A DNA stretch of 35,704 nt from Methylophaga sp. 41_12_T18 (GTDB lineage: Bacteria; Pseudomonadota; Gammaproteobacteria; Nitrosococcales; Methylophagaceae): the NCBI GenBank assembly GCA_002163115.1, contig MAAI01000005.1, forward strand, positions 1-35,704. The letters run 5' to 3'. The notes under the pieces are model-generated. The model was not told the origin of the DNA and ran no database searches. It was given only the letters and a program-made list of their open reading frames with translations. The translations under genes were made by a program, and so were the position numbers. Shown in pieces: positions 1-9,306 of the stretch (positions within the stretch are counted from its first letter, which is position 1; each line of letters begins with the position of its first letter).

Positions 1-543
1 CACATCATCTTCCATTCCAGCGAAACCATTTAAACCTGATGCATATATAACGTCGAAGTCTAACTGCTCATCGGTTGCATCAAGGTTAGCGAATAAATCA
101 AAAGTCTGATCAAGTACCCAACCAGGACGAGCACTTGGTTTATCAATTTTATTGATAACAACGATTGGCTTTAAACCTAAAGCTAATGCTTTTTGTGTTA
201 CAAAACGCGTTTGCGGCATAGGACCTTCAGAAGAATCCACTAGCAACAATACTGAATCCACCATAGATAACACACGTTCAACCTCACCACCAAAATCGGC
301 ATGGCCTGGAGTATCAACGATATTGATATGGTAATCATTCCATCTTACTGCCGTATTTTTGGACAAAATCGTGATGCCACGTTCTTTTTCAAGATCATTA
401 GAATCCATTACACGTTCTTGCAGCTCTTCATGCTCACTGAATGTGCCGGATTGACGTAATAATTGGTCAACCAAAGTTGTTTTACCATGATCGACGTGAG
501 CGATAATGGCAATATTTCGTAATTTACTGATTTCTCTAGTCAT
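1..543 (-). CDS. typA: Ribosome-associated GTPase TypA/BipA (N-terminal part, cut by window edge)
   Basis: Translational GTPase of the EF-G/LepA superfamily that binds the 70S ribosome and acts in ribosome assembly and stress or cold adaptation. The visible 181 codons are the start of the G domain. They show the P-loop HVDHGKT (about residues 16-22), the switch region ERGITI, DTPGH (G3), NKID (G4) and ASGLNG (G5), which is the TypA rather than the LepA pattern. The start ATG is at 541-543 with a purine-rich AAGAAAG upstream. The C-terminal two thirds (EF-G domains III and V and the TypA-specific tail) lie outside the window. suhB lies 71 bases upstream on the same strand with no clear terminator between, so co-transcription is possible. 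Confidence 0.95.
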   Translation of the reverse strand, partial: MTREISKLRNIAIIAHVDHGKTTLVDQLLRQSGTFSEHEELQERVMDSNDLEKERGITILSKNTAVRWNDYHINIVDTPGHADFGGEVERVLSMVDSVLLLVDSSEGPMPQTRFVTQKALALGLKPIVVINKIDKPSARPGWVLDQTFDLFANLDATDEQLDFDVIYASGLNGFAGMEDDV

Positions 544-614
544 GTTTACTTTCTTCTTTGTCTGTTGCTAATGTGAATATAAATTCATAAACACACTAAG
601 AATGCCCTTAGGCG

Positions 615-1412
615 CTATTTTTTTAACTCATCTGTTAAATGTGGAGCAATGCTATCTATCATTTTTTTATGTAAATTTAAATTCGCAACAACAACATTAC
701 CGCTATTAATGTAATTATCACCTCCAACAAAATCACTGACGACACCGCCCGCTTCTTCAATCAATAATACGCCTGCAGCTAAATCCCACTTTTTCAAACC
801 AATTTCCCAATAACCATCAAGACGGCCTGCCGCAACATAAGCTAAATCTAGCGCTGCTGAACCGGTACGACGCACATCGGCAACTTGGGTAAACAAGCTA
901 TTAAATGTAGCTAAGAATGCAGGTAAGTGTTGCGGGTTTCTAAAAGGAAAACCTGTAGCTAATAAGCCATCGGTTAATTCTTTACGTTTTGCTACACGAA
1001 GTCGGCGATCGTTAAGCTGGGCACCATCACCACGACTGGCGGTAAATAACTCTTCACGTAACGGGTCATAAATAACCCCATGCTCAATTTTGCCACGAAC
1101 CATTACTGCAATCGACACACAGTAATGTGGAAATCCATGTAAAAAGTTGGTGGTGCCATCGAGCGGGTCAATGATCCAAACAGTATCATTATCCCCACTG
1201 CGGCCCGACTCTTCAGCCAAGATAGCATGGTCAGGATAGGCTTTTTTAATGACACTGATAATTTCGTTTTCTGCTAGTCGGTCCACATCAGAAACAAAGT
1301 CATTGCGCCCCTTTGTGGTCACTTCTAGATGTTCAACATGTTGCAAAGAACGAATAATAATGTTGCCCGCGTTACGCGCGGCCCGAACGGCTATATTCAG
1401 CAATGGGTGCAT
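615..1412 (-). CDS. suhB: Inositol-1-monophosphatase family protein SuhB
   Basis: Mg-dependent phosphatase of the inositol monophosphatase family. In Enterobacteria SuhB also joins the rRNA antitermination complex, and its phosphatase activity is dispensable for that role. The 265-residue product has the family metal site EESG (about residues 67-70) and DPLDGTTN (82-89), the GSAALDLAYVAAGR block and the WDLAAG motif. It matches the length and sequence of E. coli SuhB (starts MHP.LNIAVRAAR). The reading frame stays open upstream to a TTG at 1433, but the ATG at 1412 aligns with E. coli SuhB and is preferred. An extended -10 promoter lies at 1512-1520 on the minus strand. typA follows. Confidence 0.93.
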   Translation of the reverse strand: MHPLLNIAVRAARNAGNIIIRSLQHVEHLEVTTKGRNDFVSDVDRLAENEIISVIKKAYPDHAILAEESGRSGDNDTVWIIDPLDGTTNFLHGFPHYCVSIAVMVRGKIEHGVIYDPLREELFTASRGDGAQLNDRRLRVAKRKELTDGLLATGFPFRNPQHLPAFLATFNSLFTQVADVRRTGSAALDLAYVAAGRLDGYWEIGLKKWDLAAGVLLIEEAGGVVSDFVGGDNYINSGNVVVANLNLHKKMIDSIAPHLTDELKK

Positions 1413-1474
1413 AGACAAATTTTTCCAGAGCAAGTAAAACAGAACTTAAATATACTGTTCTACCGTTAATGTTG

Positions 1475-1493
1475 GTGATGAAAAAATCATCAC
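1475..1493 (-). other. Hairpin in the suhB 5' leader
   Basis: A perfect 7-bp inverted repeat (GTGATGA / TCATCAC, 1475-1481 and 1487-1493) around five A on the plus strand. It sits between the predicted suhB transcription start (about 1505) and the suhB ATG. In the direction of suhB transcription the loop is a T-run and no U-tract follows the stem, so it is not a normal intrinsic terminator. It may affect leader structure or stability. The role is unknown. Confidence 0.4.
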
Positions 1494-1511
1494 TACGACT
1501 TTAATCGCACA

Positions 1512-1520
1512 ATTATACCA
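1512..1520 (-). promoter_or_regulatory. Extended -10 promoter element for suhB
   Basis: On the minus strand these bases read TGGTATAAT, a consensus extended -10 (TGnTATAAT). The region 17 bases further upstream has only a weak -35 match, which is usual for extended -10 promoters. The predicted start near 1505 leaves a leader of about 93 nt before the suhB ATG. Confidence 0.55.
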
Positions 1521-1655
1521 ACTAATTGCATGAATTAGCAGTTCAAGATTTGCTTTGTTGGACAGCTTATTTATTTCCTGATAGCCTCAGCATGTATATT
1601 GCCTTTAGCAATGTCATAAAACCGCTAAATTATATTTATCACTCAGGAGAAATTG

Positions 1656-1955
1656 ATGAAATCATTAACTAAACTAGGCGCTGTTATTTTACCATTAGTT
1701 TTATTAACAGCTTGTGCTAACACTGCAGAAATGGATGCTCTTAAAGCTTCAGTTGAAGCGGCACAATCTTCTGCTGATGCAGCTTTATCTTCTGCTCGCA
1801 ACGCACAAAGTACAGCTGATACAGCTACACGTACAGCAAACGATGCTGAAACTGCGGCTCGCTCAGCTCAAGAATCTGCTGATAGTGCACAGAGTTCAGT
1901 TGATGAATGCTGCGCAAAAATCGATCGTATGTTCGAAAAAGCGATGAGCAAGTAA
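1656..1955 (+). CDS. OprI/Lpp-type alanine-zipper murein lipoprotein
   Basis: Small outer-membrane lipoprotein of 99 residues. The signal peptide ends in the lipobox LTAC, with the lipidated Cys at residue 20. The rest is a regular Ala/Ser-rich heptad pattern (ASVEAAQSSADAALSSA and so on) typical of the trimeric alanine-zipper coiled coil of Lpp and OprI. The C-terminus reads DRMFEKAMSK, close to the LRMLEKASRK end of Pseudomonas OprI; a final Lys is the residue joined to peptidoglycan in Lpp. An AGGAGA ribosome site at 1644-1649 is 6 bases from the ATG at 1656, so the TTG just before it is not used. It is followed by a strong hairpin terminator, fitting an abundant short transcript. The convergent neighbour is an L,D-transpeptidase, the enzyme class that makes this linkage. 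Confidence 0.88.
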   Translation: MKSLTKLGAVILPLVLLTACANTAEMDALKASVEAAQSSADAALSSARNAQSTADTATRTANDAETAARSAQESADSAQSSVDECCAKIDRMFEKAMSK

Positions 1956-1974
1956 AACTTTCATCCTTAAAAAG

Positions 1975-1999
1975 GCCGGGATTCTATCCCGGCTTTTTT
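1975..1999. terminator. Bidirectional intrinsic terminator between lipoprotein and L,D-transpeptidase genes
   Basis: Perfect 8-bp GC-rich stem GCCGGGAT / ATCCCGGC (1975-1982 and 1986-1993) with a 3-base loop, followed by six T on the plus strand. Upstream it is preceded by a run of A (interrupted by one G), giving a T-run on the minus strand. It sits between two convergent genes and can stop both. Confidence 0.9.
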
Positions 2000-2028
2000 A
2001 TGCCTGAAATATAGTATTACAGCCTTAG

Positions 2029-3189
2029 TTATAAAACATCACTCGATACATTAACAGTCCACACTGGCATATTAGTGAGTCGATTTACTTCACGTGCCAT
2101 CTGTTCCGCTTGTTGTTCATTTTCAAACGGCCCCACTAATACCTCGCCCAAAGCACCGCCTTGTATCGGCCAAAAATAATCACCCGAATTTAAGGTCGTC
2201 AGAGCTTGAGTCATTTTATTTTTTGCATCTTGATTTACACCACCGTGTATAAACCAAACATCTTCAACAATATTAGTATGCTGTTGATTCACCATCTTCA
2301 CCACTCCTTGATGTTGGCGTACAACATGTTCTGCAAATGGCCAGTCATCATCGGATAGCACACTATCTTGAGCATTTAAGATAGCTTTAACCATCGGTGT
2401 CATATTATTGCCATGTCTGACATCAATATCACTTTGTGTTTCATGTGCTTCTAGATATAAAGCATCTTTATATAATGCCGCTTTATACGGTTGATACAAA
2501 ATTTCGACAGGGGTATTTACCGGCACGATACTGAAAAGGTGCTCAATATCTTCTGGGAATAAACGTATACAACCATGACTCACTCGTAAGCCCACGCCAT
2601 AGGGACGATTTGTACCATGCAATAAATAGCCCGGCATCGCTAAACGCATCGCATAAGCACCCAATGGATTATCAGGCCCAGCAGGCACTACTTTAGGCAG
2701 AGGATCACCTTTTTCGATATGCTCGGCATGTATCGAAGCCGGCGGAGTCCAAGTTGGATCTTTCTTTTTCTGAATAATGCGTGTTTTGCCTAATGGGGTT
2801 GTCCAGCCTTCACGACCGACACCAATAGGATGGGTTATTACTTGCTGACGTTGATTGTTTTTCTTTGCTGGAAAATAGTACAACCGCATTTCAGCTAAAT
2901 TTACCACTATGCCTTTGTGAGGTGCATCAGGCAGTATAAATTGGTTAGGTACTAACACCCTTTTACCCGCGCCAGGTAACCAAGGATCTATATCTGGATT
3001 AGCATTAACTATTTCGCTATAACCAAGATCAAAACGACGAGCGATATCAAGTAAGGTATCTTCTTCATGGCTATATACAATCAGATTGTGGCCAACTACC
3101 CGACTATTTTCATCAGGCAAGTCAAAGGTCGTTGCATCAGCTGATGTCGTTATCAATAAGCTGGCAAATAAAAAAACAATACGAAACAT
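2029..3189 (-). CDS. L,D-transpeptidase (YkuD/ErfK family) with LysM-like N-terminus and SPOR-like C-terminus
   Basis: Secreted peptidoglycan cross-linking or lipoprotein-anchoring enzyme, 386 residues. An N-terminal signal peptide (about residues 1-19) is followed by a LysM-like segment (about 37-81, HEEDTLLDIARRF...NP.IDPWLPG...LVP), the arrangement of ErfK/YbiS/YcfS. The YkuD catalytic domain (about 93-232) carries HGTN at 191-194 and SHGCIRL at 204-210, with catalytic Cys207. The C-terminal part (about 310-383) has a WFIHGG...VGPF.....A pattern resembling a SPOR domain, which binds denuded glycan strands. The E. coli homologues lack this part. It is convergent with an OprI-like lipoprotein, its plausible acceptor substrate. 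The SPOR call is less certain than the catalytic domain. Confidence 0.9.
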   Translation of the reverse strand: MFRIVFLFASLLITTSADATTFDLPDENSRVVGHNLIVYSHEEDTLLDIARRFDLGYSEIVNANPDIDPWLPGAGKRVLVPNQFILPDAPHKGIVVNLAEMRLYYFPAKKNNQRQQVITHPIGVGREGWTTPLGKTRIIQKKKDPTWTPPASIHAEHIEKGDPLPKVVPAGPDNPLGAYAMRLAMPGYLLHGTNRPYGVGLRVSHGCIRLFPEDIEHLFSIVPVNTPVEILYQPYKAALYKDALYLEAHETQSDIDVRHGNNMTPMVKAILNAQDSVLSDDDWPFAEHVVRQHQGVVKMVNQQHTNIVEDVWFIHGGVNQDAKNKMTQALTTLNSGDYFWPIQGGALGEVLVGPFENEQQAEQMAREVNRLTNMPVWTVNVSSDVL

Positions 3190-3336
3190 GTTTTAGTTTG
3201 ATCCTAAAATACTAATGAGAAAATCATTGTACATTAGATTCAGCATATCGATGACGCGTTAATAAATTGTATTAATTAGCTGAAAAATTCAACATCGGTC
3301 TTTACCTATAACTAACAGCTAGCGTAATCTACCCCC

Positions 3337-4116
3337 ATGAAAAAATATTACTTACCTTTAATTTTTGGCCTGTCTACTTTATCTGGTTGCTCATACTTCG
3401 AAACTCAAGAAGTTGAAGCGGAAGATTCGTGGACAGTGGAACGTATCTACTCAGAAGCAAAAGCAGCACTCAGTACCGCTGATTATCATACGGCCTTGCA
3501 ATACTACTCCCAATTAGAAGCGCGCTTTCCATTTGGTGATTATGCCCAACAGGCATTACTTGAATCAGCCTATGCTTATTATAAGGATGATGAACCAGAA
3601 ACCGCACTCGCCACTATTGATCGTTTTATGCGCGTCTACCCGCTGAACCCAAATATGGACTACGCCATCTATTTACGCGGTTTAATTAATTTTAATCGCG
3701 ATATTGGACTGGTTGAAAAATATATTCCGCGTGATGAATCACAGCGTGATCCAGGATCAGCACGTTATGCTTTGACAGATTTCACAAACTTAGTGAACCG
3801 ATATCCAACAAGTAACTATAGTGAAGATGCTGCTCAGCGCATCGTTTACCTGCGTAATCGCTTAGCTCAGCATGAAGTTAATGTTGCTCATTATTATATG
3901 CGCCGAGGGGCTTATCTCGCAGCTGCTAACCGGGGAAAATATGTCATTGAAAACTACCCCCGTACTCCAGCCATGCCAGAAGCTTTATTGATGATGGCCA
4001 AAGCTTATAAAGTACTTGAACTTAATGAATTATCAGTCGATGCACTTCGGGTATTGGAGCTCAACTACCCAGGTCATCCCGGTGTCGCTGCAGTGCGCCA
4101 AACACAGTTAAAATAA
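3337..4116 (+). CDS. bamD: Outer membrane assembly lipoprotein BamD
   Basis: Essential lipoprotein of the BAM complex that, with BamA, inserts beta-barrel proteins into the outer membrane. The 259-residue product has a signal peptide with lipobox LSGC (lipidated Cys18), then five TPR-like helical repeats. The early WTVERIYSEAKAALSTADYHTALQYY and RFPFGDYAQQALLESAYAYYK blocks and the later INFNRDI...DPGSARYALTDF region are diagnostic of BamD/ComL. Length is close to the 245 residues of E. coli BamD. The leader before the ATG (AATCTACCCCC) lacks a Shine-Dalgarno match, but the start is fixed by the signal peptide. It diverges from the L,D-transpeptidase gene. Confidence 0.95.
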   Translation: MKKYYLPLIFGLSTLSGCSYFETQEVEAEDSWTVERIYSEAKAALSTADYHTALQYYSQLEARFPFGDYAQQALLESAYAYYKDDEPETALATIDRFMRVYPLNPNMDYAIYLRGLINFNRDIGLVEKYIPRDESQRDPGSARYALTDFTNLVNRYPTSNYSEDAAQRIVYLRNRLAQHEVNVAHYYMRRGAYLAAANRGKYVIENYPRTPAMPEALLMMAKAYKVLELNELSVDALRVLELNYPGHPGVAAVRQTQLK

Positions 4117-4122
4117 GACTTT

Positions 4123-4154
4123 GACACTCGGGAATACTATTATTGCCGAGTGTC
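4123..4154. repeat. Inverted repeat between convergent bamD and glnB (possible terminator without T-tract)
   Basis: A perfect 9-bp inverted repeat, GACACTCGG (4123-4131) and CCGAGTGTC (4146-4154), with a 14-base loop. It occupies nearly all of the 43-base gap between the two stop codons. Neither side carries a clean run of T, so it is a weaker terminator candidate than the other hairpins in this window. It could still act as a 3' end stabiliser for either transcript. Confidence 0.55.
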
Positions 4155-4159
4155 GTTAC

Positions 4160-4507
<348 letters not shown>

Positions 4508-6151
4508 CTACTCTATTATTGAACTTACTTTATACCCTGATGTTATCGGATATCGTCTATCTCTGCCAAATGCACGATTAGTGATTCGAATACCAGGTGG
4601 CGCTTGTCGACGTTTATACTCATTACGATCCACCATTTTAATCACCCGTTCAACCATATCAGCATCATGGCCAGTTGCTGCTATATCTTCAAAACAAAGG
4701 TCTTGTGCAATATAACATTCTAATATCGCATCTAAAGTTTCATAGTCTGGCAAACTGTCTTGATCAAATTGATCTTCAGCTAATTCGGCAGAAGGCGCTC
4801 GAGTGATAATCCGAGAAGGAATAATATCAGATAGCGTATTCCGATAATGACACAGCCGGTAAACCAATGTTTTATATACATCTTTCAACGGTGAATAACC
4901 GCCGGCCATATCACCATACAGCGTAGAATAACCAACAGCCATCTCACTTTTATTACCCGTTGATAACACCATTGCGCCGGTTTTATTCGAGATTGCCATC
5001 AGTAATACGCCGCGGCAACGCGCTTGAATATTTTCCTCGGTCGTATCAACTGCTAAGCCAGAAAAAGAGTCAGCCAATGTATCTAAGAATTGATTAAATA
5101 TCGGCTCTATTTCTAAGGTACTGTGGTCGACAGCAAGTCTTTCCGCCATCTCACTCGCATCATCGAGACTCATTTGCGCGGTATAACGCGATGGCATCAT
5201 CACTGTTTTAACGCGATCAGCACCGATAGCATCAACCGCTAAAGCTAAGGTCAACGCAGAATCTACGCCACCCGATAAGCCAATAACAACACTTGGGAAA
5301 TTATTTTTTTCAATATAGTCTCGCAAGCCGTTTACTAAGGCTTTATAAACCATTGCCACATCATGTTCTTTTGCTGCAAGTTCACCCGATAGCACAACTT
5401 GACCTGCAGCCTGCTTCATTATTGATAGCGGATATAAACCTTGTTCAAATGCCGGAGCACGAGCAACAGGCTCTCCTTTAGATGACAACGCAAATGATGA
5501 GCCATCAAATACCAACTCATCTTGGCCACCCACTAAATTAACGTAAACAATCGGCAAGCCCGTTTCTATTGCACGCTGCTTAACTTCCGCTTCACGTAAC
5601 TGCCACTTACCTTGCTTAAATGGTGAGGCATTTAAATTTAAAATAACCTCAGCGCCCGCATCGGCTGCCTGCGCAGCAGGTTCGTTGAACCAAATATCTT
5701 CACAAATGGTAATGCCGAATTTAATTCCCTTATATTCAACTACACAGGGAGCATGGCCTTCTACAAAATAACGCTTTTCATCAAACACGCTGTAATTTGG
5801 CAGCCGCTGCTTGTAATAGGTTGCTAAACATTTACCATCCGCAATCAATGAAGCCGCATTGTATAAATCATGTCGAGCTTCACCATCAGGATGGCCAATA
5901 AGAACAGCAATACCATGCAATTGCTTTTTTAATGCTGCTAGGCCTTGATTAACCCGCTTCATCAAACCGGGTCGCAATAATAAATCTTCCGGTGGGTAGC
6001 CGGTCAAAGTTAGCTCAGGAAAAACCACTAAGTCAGCACTTAATTCATCACGAGCTTGATTCGCTGCAGTAATAATTTGCTTAATATTACCGGCAACATC
6101 ACCGACTACAGGGTTGATTTGCCCCATTACCAGGCAAAGGTTTTGTGCCAT
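4508..6151 (-). CDS. nadE: Glutamine-dependent NAD+ synthetase
   Basis: Catalyses the last step of NAD+ synthesis, amidating nicotinate adenine dinucleotide with ATP and ammonia released from glutamine. The 547-residue two-domain enzyme has an N-terminal nitrilase-type glutaminase with the triad Glu46 (FPELTLTGY), Lys114 (YYKQRLPNY) and Cys150 (GITICEDIW). A C-terminal adenylating synthetase follows, with the PP-loop SGGVDS (293-298) and STGNKSE. It is the long glutamine-using form, not the short ammonia-dependent E. coli form. The start lies 3 bases after the sucD stop and glnB follows after 9 bases. Enzyme and P-II are both linked to glutamine, which makes the pairing functionally reasonable. 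Confidence 0.96.
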   Translation of the reverse strand: MAQNLCLVMGQINPVVGDVAGNIKQIITAANQARDELSADLVVFPELTLTGYPPEDLLLRPGLMKRVNQGLAALKKQLHGIAVLIGHPDGEARHDLYNAASLIADGKCLATYYKQRLPNYSVFDEKRYFVEGHAPCVVEYKGIKFGITICEDIWFNEPAAQAADAGAEVILNLNASPFKQGKWQLREAEVKQRAIETGLPIVYVNLVGGQDELVFDGSSFALSSKGEPVARAPAFEQGLYPLSIMKQAAGQVVLSGELAAKEHDVAMVYKALVNGLRDYIEKNNFPSVVIGLSGGVDSALTLALAVDAIGADRVKTVMMPSRYTAQMSLDDASEMAERLAVDHSTLEIEPIFNQFLDTLADSFSGLAVDTTEENIQARCRGVLLMAISNKTGAMVLSTGNKSEMAVGYSTLYGDMAGGYSPLKDVYKTLVYRLCHYRNTLSDIIPSRIITRAPSAELAEDQFDQDSLPDYETLDAILECYIAQDLCFEDIAATGHDADMVERVIKMVDRNEYKRRQAPPGIRITNRAFGRDRRYPITSGYKVSSIIE

Positions 6152-6154
6152 TAA

Positions 6155-7027
6155 TTACTGTCCCATCACTGCCAAAAGTCGCTCACCCATTTCTGCTGGT
6201 GAGCGAACAATATGGACTCCTGCCGCAGAGAGTGCTGCTAATTTAGCTTCTGCCGTGCCTTTACCACCACTGATAATAGCCCCTGCATGGCCCATACGCT
6301 TGCCTTCCGGTGCTGTTAGGCCTGCTATATAAGCAACAACCGGCTTCGTTACATGCTGCTGAATATAGTCAGCAGCTTCTTCTTCAGCTTGGCCACCAAT
6401 CTCACCAACCATAATGATGCCCTGCGTTTGCGGATCGGCCTCAAACAACGCTAAACAATCAATAAAGTTCATACCATGAATCGGATCACCACCAATACCC
6501 ACACAAGTGCTCTGCCCTAGACCATTTTGGGTAGTTTGATGTACCGCTTCATAGGTTAGTGTGCCTGAACGAGAAACTATGCCCACTTTGCCTGCTAAGT
6601 GAATTGAACCAGGCATAATGCCCATTTTACATGCATCTGGTGTGATAAGGCCTGGGCAATTAGGACCAATCAACAGCGTATCAGTGCCTTTCAATGCATG
6701 TTTTACTCGCAGCATATCTTGCACAGGAATACCTTCGGTAATACAGGTAATAATCTTAATGCCGGCATCCGCTGCTTCTAAAATAGCATCGGCAGCAAAT
6801 GCTGCTGGCACATAAATCATGCTGGCATCAGCGCCTGTTTGCTCAACAGCATCATGAACAGTATTAAATACCGGGCGTTCTAAGTGTATTTGACCACCTT
6901 TACCTGGGGTGACACCACCAACAAATTGCGTACCATAAGCAATCGCTTGTTCTGAATGAAAGGTACCTTGTTTGCCAGTGAAACCTTGGCAAATCACTTT
7001 AGTTGCTTTATTAACTAAAATACTCAT
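6155..7027 (-). CDS. sucD: Succinyl-CoA synthetase (succinate-CoA ligase), alpha subunit
   Basis: Alpha subunit of the TCA-cycle enzyme that makes ATP or GTP from succinyl-CoA. The 290-residue product has the CoA-binding Rossmann domain ([21 protein letters not shown]), the GPNCPG segment and the ligase domain with the phosphorylated histidine in RMGHAGAI (His247). An AGAGGTG ribosome site precedes the ATG. The sucC stop is 2 bases upstream, so the subunits are translationally coupled. A malate-CoA ligase (MtkB) is a close relative that cannot be excluded by eye, but no serine-cycle genes are near. Confidence 0.93.
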   Translation of the reverse strand: MSILVNKATKVICQGFTGKQGTFHSEQAIAYGTQFVGGVTPGKGGQIHLERPVFNTVHDAVEQTGADASMIYVPAAFAADAILEAADAGIKIITCITEGIPVQDMLRVKHALKGTDTLLIGPNCPGLITPDACKMGIMPGSIHLAGKVGIVSRSGTLTYEAVHQTTQNGLGQSTCVGIGGDPIHGMNFIDCLALFEADPQTQGIIMVGEIGGQAEEEAADYIQQHVTKPVVAYIAGLTAPEGKRMGHAGAIISGGKGTAEAKLAALSAAGVHIVRSPAEMGERLLAVMGQ

Positions 7028-7029
7028 GT

Positions 7030-8196
7030 TTACACCTCTTGTGCAGCAATCACTGCTTGCTTGGCTGCATCGGTTAAGTCTTGTGCCACACGAATATTCA
7101 TGCCACTAGCTGCTAATAATTCACGGCCTAATTCTGCATTAGTGCCTTCAAGTCGGACAATAACAGGTAAAGGCATGCCCACCTCTTTTGCTGCTTGAAT
7201 AATACCTTCAGCAATCAGGTCACAACGTACTATGCCACCAAAAATGTTCACCAAGATGGATTTCACTTTTTTCTCAGACAAAATCAACTTAAATGCTTCT
7301 GCAACTCGATCCGCGGTAGTACCGCCACCTACATCTAAGAAGTTTGCCGGTTGGCCCCCCTCTTTTTGAATTAAATCCATGGTTGCCATCGCTAAACCTG
7401 CACCGTTAACCATGCAAGCGACATCACCATCTAAAGCGATATAATTTAATCCGTATTGCTTAGCGACAACCTCAGCTTCATCTTCTTGAGTTGGGTCAAA
7501 CATGGCTGCTAGTTCAGCATGTCTAAATACACCGTTTTCATCAAGGTTCAACTTAGCATCGACAGCCAGTAGTTCATTTTGACCGGTAACCACCAACGGA
7601 TTTATTTCAACTAAATTGACATCGTTTTCGATAAACAATTGATATAAACCCTGCATTACAGTCCGTAACTGTTTAAACGCATCACCAGTTAAGTTTAGGA
7701 AGAAACCGGCACAACGGCACTGGTAATCTTGCAAGCCCACTACAGGATCAACGTATAGATTTAAAATGGCATCCGGATCTTCTTCAGCAACAGCTTCAAT
7801 ATCCATACCACCTTGAGCTGAAATCATAAATACGATTTGCTCGGTAACACGATCTACCAGCACTGCAACATACAATTCACGATCGATGTCTGATGGCTTT
7901 TCAATCAAAACTTGATTAATAGGCAAGCCTTCAGCTGTAGTTTGATGAGTTACCAGGTGTTTACCTAATAACTCATAAGTCAGCTCTTCTACCTCATCTA
8001 AGGAGTCAACTAACTTCACACCGCCCGCTTTACCACGTCCACCAGCGTGCACTTGCGCCTTCACTACCCAACGTTCGCCAGCTAACTGCTGCGCTACTTG
8101 ACGTGCTTGCGAACCACTCGTAACCGACTGTCCCTCGGGAGTTGAAATGCCATAGCGGTTAAACAACTGTTTTGCCTGAAATTCATGCAGATTCAT
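7030..8196 (-). CDS. sucC: Succinyl-CoA synthetase (ADP-forming), beta subunit
   Basis: Nucleotide-binding subunit partnering SucD. The 388-residue product (the same length as E. coli SucC) starts [17 protein letters not shown]. It contains the ATP-grasp domain ([43 protein letters not shown]) and the C-terminal CoA-ligase domain ([30 protein letters not shown]). It is first in the sucC-sucD-nadE-glnB run. The usual upstream partners sucA/sucB or mdh are absent: the divergent neighbour is pip. A candidate promoter lies at 8247-8275. Confidence 0.94.
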   Translation of the reverse strand: MNLHEFQAKQLFNRYGISTPEGQSVTSGSQARQVAQQLAGERWVVKAQVHAGGRGKAGGVKLVDSLDEVEELTYELLGKHLVTHQTTAEGLPINQVLIEKPSDIDRELYVAVLVDRVTEQIVFMISAQGGMDIEAVAEEDPDAILNLYVDPVVGLQDYQCRCAGFFLNLTGDAFKQLRTVMQGLYQLFIENDVNLVEINPLVVTGQNELLAVDAKLNLDENGVFRHAELAAMFDPTQEDEAEVVAKQYGLNYIALDGDVACMVNGAGLAMATMDLIQKEGGQPANFLDVGGGTTADRVAEAFKLILSEKKVKSILVNIFGGIVRCDLIAEGIIQAAKEVGMPLPVIVRLEGTNAELGRELLAASGMNIRVAQDLTDAAKQAVIAAQEV

Positions 8197-8246
8197 TTTA
8201 TCAGTTTGCCTTCATCATAATTTTTGAGCATATCTATACTATTATT

Positions 8247-8275
8247 AATATGCGTAACCCGGTATTTTCTCGCAA
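8247..8275 (-). promoter_or_regulatory. Candidate sigma-70 promoter for sucC
   Basis: On the minus strand TTGCGA (8270-8275) and CATATT (8247-8252) are separated by 17 bases, each with four of six consensus positions. The predicted start near 8240 gives a leader of about 44 nt before the sucC ATG. Identified by eye only. Confidence 0.4.
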
Positions 8276-8301
8276 TATGCAGATAATTACCATCCTAGCC
8301 A

Positions 8302-8310
8302 TGATATAGT
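8302..8310 (+). promoter_or_regulatory. Extended -10 promoter element for pip
   Basis: Reads TGATATAGT, an extended -10 (TGnTATAAT) with one mismatch. The start point would fall near 8317. That almost coincides with the first pip ATG (8320) and favours the second in-frame ATG at 8341 as the main start, unless the message is leaderless. Confidence 0.45.
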
Positions 8311-8319
8311 GCAGCAAAA

Positions 8320-9306
8320 ATGAACAATTCGAGCATTGCCATGTTATCGCTTTACCCTGAAATCGAACCCTACGCCACGCATAATTTCAAAATGGAGCCG
8401 CTCAGTAACGGCAATAACCATACGGTATACGTTGAAGAATGCGGTAATCCTACAGGCATACCGGTGGTATTTTTGCATGGTGGTCCCGGCTCAGGTTGCC
8501 GGCCCCAACACCGCCGTTATTTCGACCCAGAGCAGTATCGAATTATTTTGTTTGATCAACGTGGTTGTGGCCGTTCACTACCCAGCGGCGAATTAGAAAA
8601 TAATTCCAGTGAATTTCTTATCAATGATATGGAAACGATTCGCCAAACACTTAATGTTGAACAGTGGCTTATTTTTGGCGGTTCATGGGGAGCAACATTA
8701 GGTCTGCTTTATGCTCAAACTTATCCAGAACGAGTTTCAGCGATGCTGCTACGTGGTGTTTTTCTCGGCAGAGAACAAGATATTAATTGGGTATATGCCG
8801 AAGGCGGAGCCTCCAATCTTTTTCCTGAAGCATGGCATGACCTAGTTAAAAACCTGCCTACATCTGAACATAAAACACCTTTAAAAGCCTACTACGAACA
8901 ATTAACACATCAAGATGAAACCCGCCAGATAGCGGCGGCGATGACACTCGATGCTTGGGAAAGTACGATCGTCACCATGCGCGATCACCATTACCAAGCA
9001 GAGCCTACTGATGAAGTTGGACCATTGGCACATTCACGCATTCAATTACATTATGCGTTAAACCACTGCTTTATCGATGCATCACCGATCCTCGACAATA
9101 TTAACCGACTTCGCCATATTCCTTGTCAAATTGTTCAAGGTCGCTACGATATCGTCTGTCCAGTCCAACAATCATGGCAATTACATCAGGCATGGCCAGA
9201 ATCCAAACTTAATATTGTGCCATTAGCGGGCCATGCAGCTGGAGAAGCGGCGTTAATTGATGCTCTCGTCAATGCCACAGATGATTTTGCCCTCGACTTG
9301 TCATGA
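8320..9306 (+). CDS. pip: Proline iminopeptidase (alpha/beta hydrolase, peptidase family S33)
   Basis: Cytoplasmic aminopeptidase that releases N-terminal proline. The 328-residue product has the oxyanion-hole block HGGPGSG, the DQRGCGRS motif and the nucleophile elbow GGSWG (Ser122). The rest of the likely triad is Asp277 (GRYDIVCP) and His305 (AGHAAGE). The family signature LRGVFL and the length match bacterial Pip closely. Two in-frame ATGs are possible, at 8320 and 8341. The second ([11 protein letters not shown]...) aligns with family N-termini, has GAG at 8331 and lies downstream of the predicted transcription start, so the true product may be 321 residues. The stop overlaps the dtd start by 4 bases (ATGA). 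Confidence 0.93.
   Translation: MNNSSIAMLSLYPEIEPYATHNFKMEPLSNGNNHTVYVEECGNPTGIPVVFLHGGPGSGCRPQHRRYFDPEQYRIILFDQRGCGRSLPSGELENNSSEFLINDMETIRQTLNVEQWLIFGGSWGATLGLLYAQTYPERVSAMLLRGVFLGREQDINWVYAEGGASNLFPEAWHDLVKNLPTSEHKTPLKAYYEQLTHQDETRQIAAAMTLDAWESTIVTMRDHHYQAEPTDEVGPLAHSRIQLHYALNHCFIDASPILDNINRLRHIPCQIVQGRYDIVCPVQQSWQLHQAWPESKLNIVPLAGHAAGEAALIDALVNATDDFALDLS

Noticed and set aside
1714-1947. 77-codon Leu/Gln-rich frame inside the lipoprotein gene
   Set aside because: Frame-shifted reading of the Ala-heptad repeats; periodic composition explains the long open frame.
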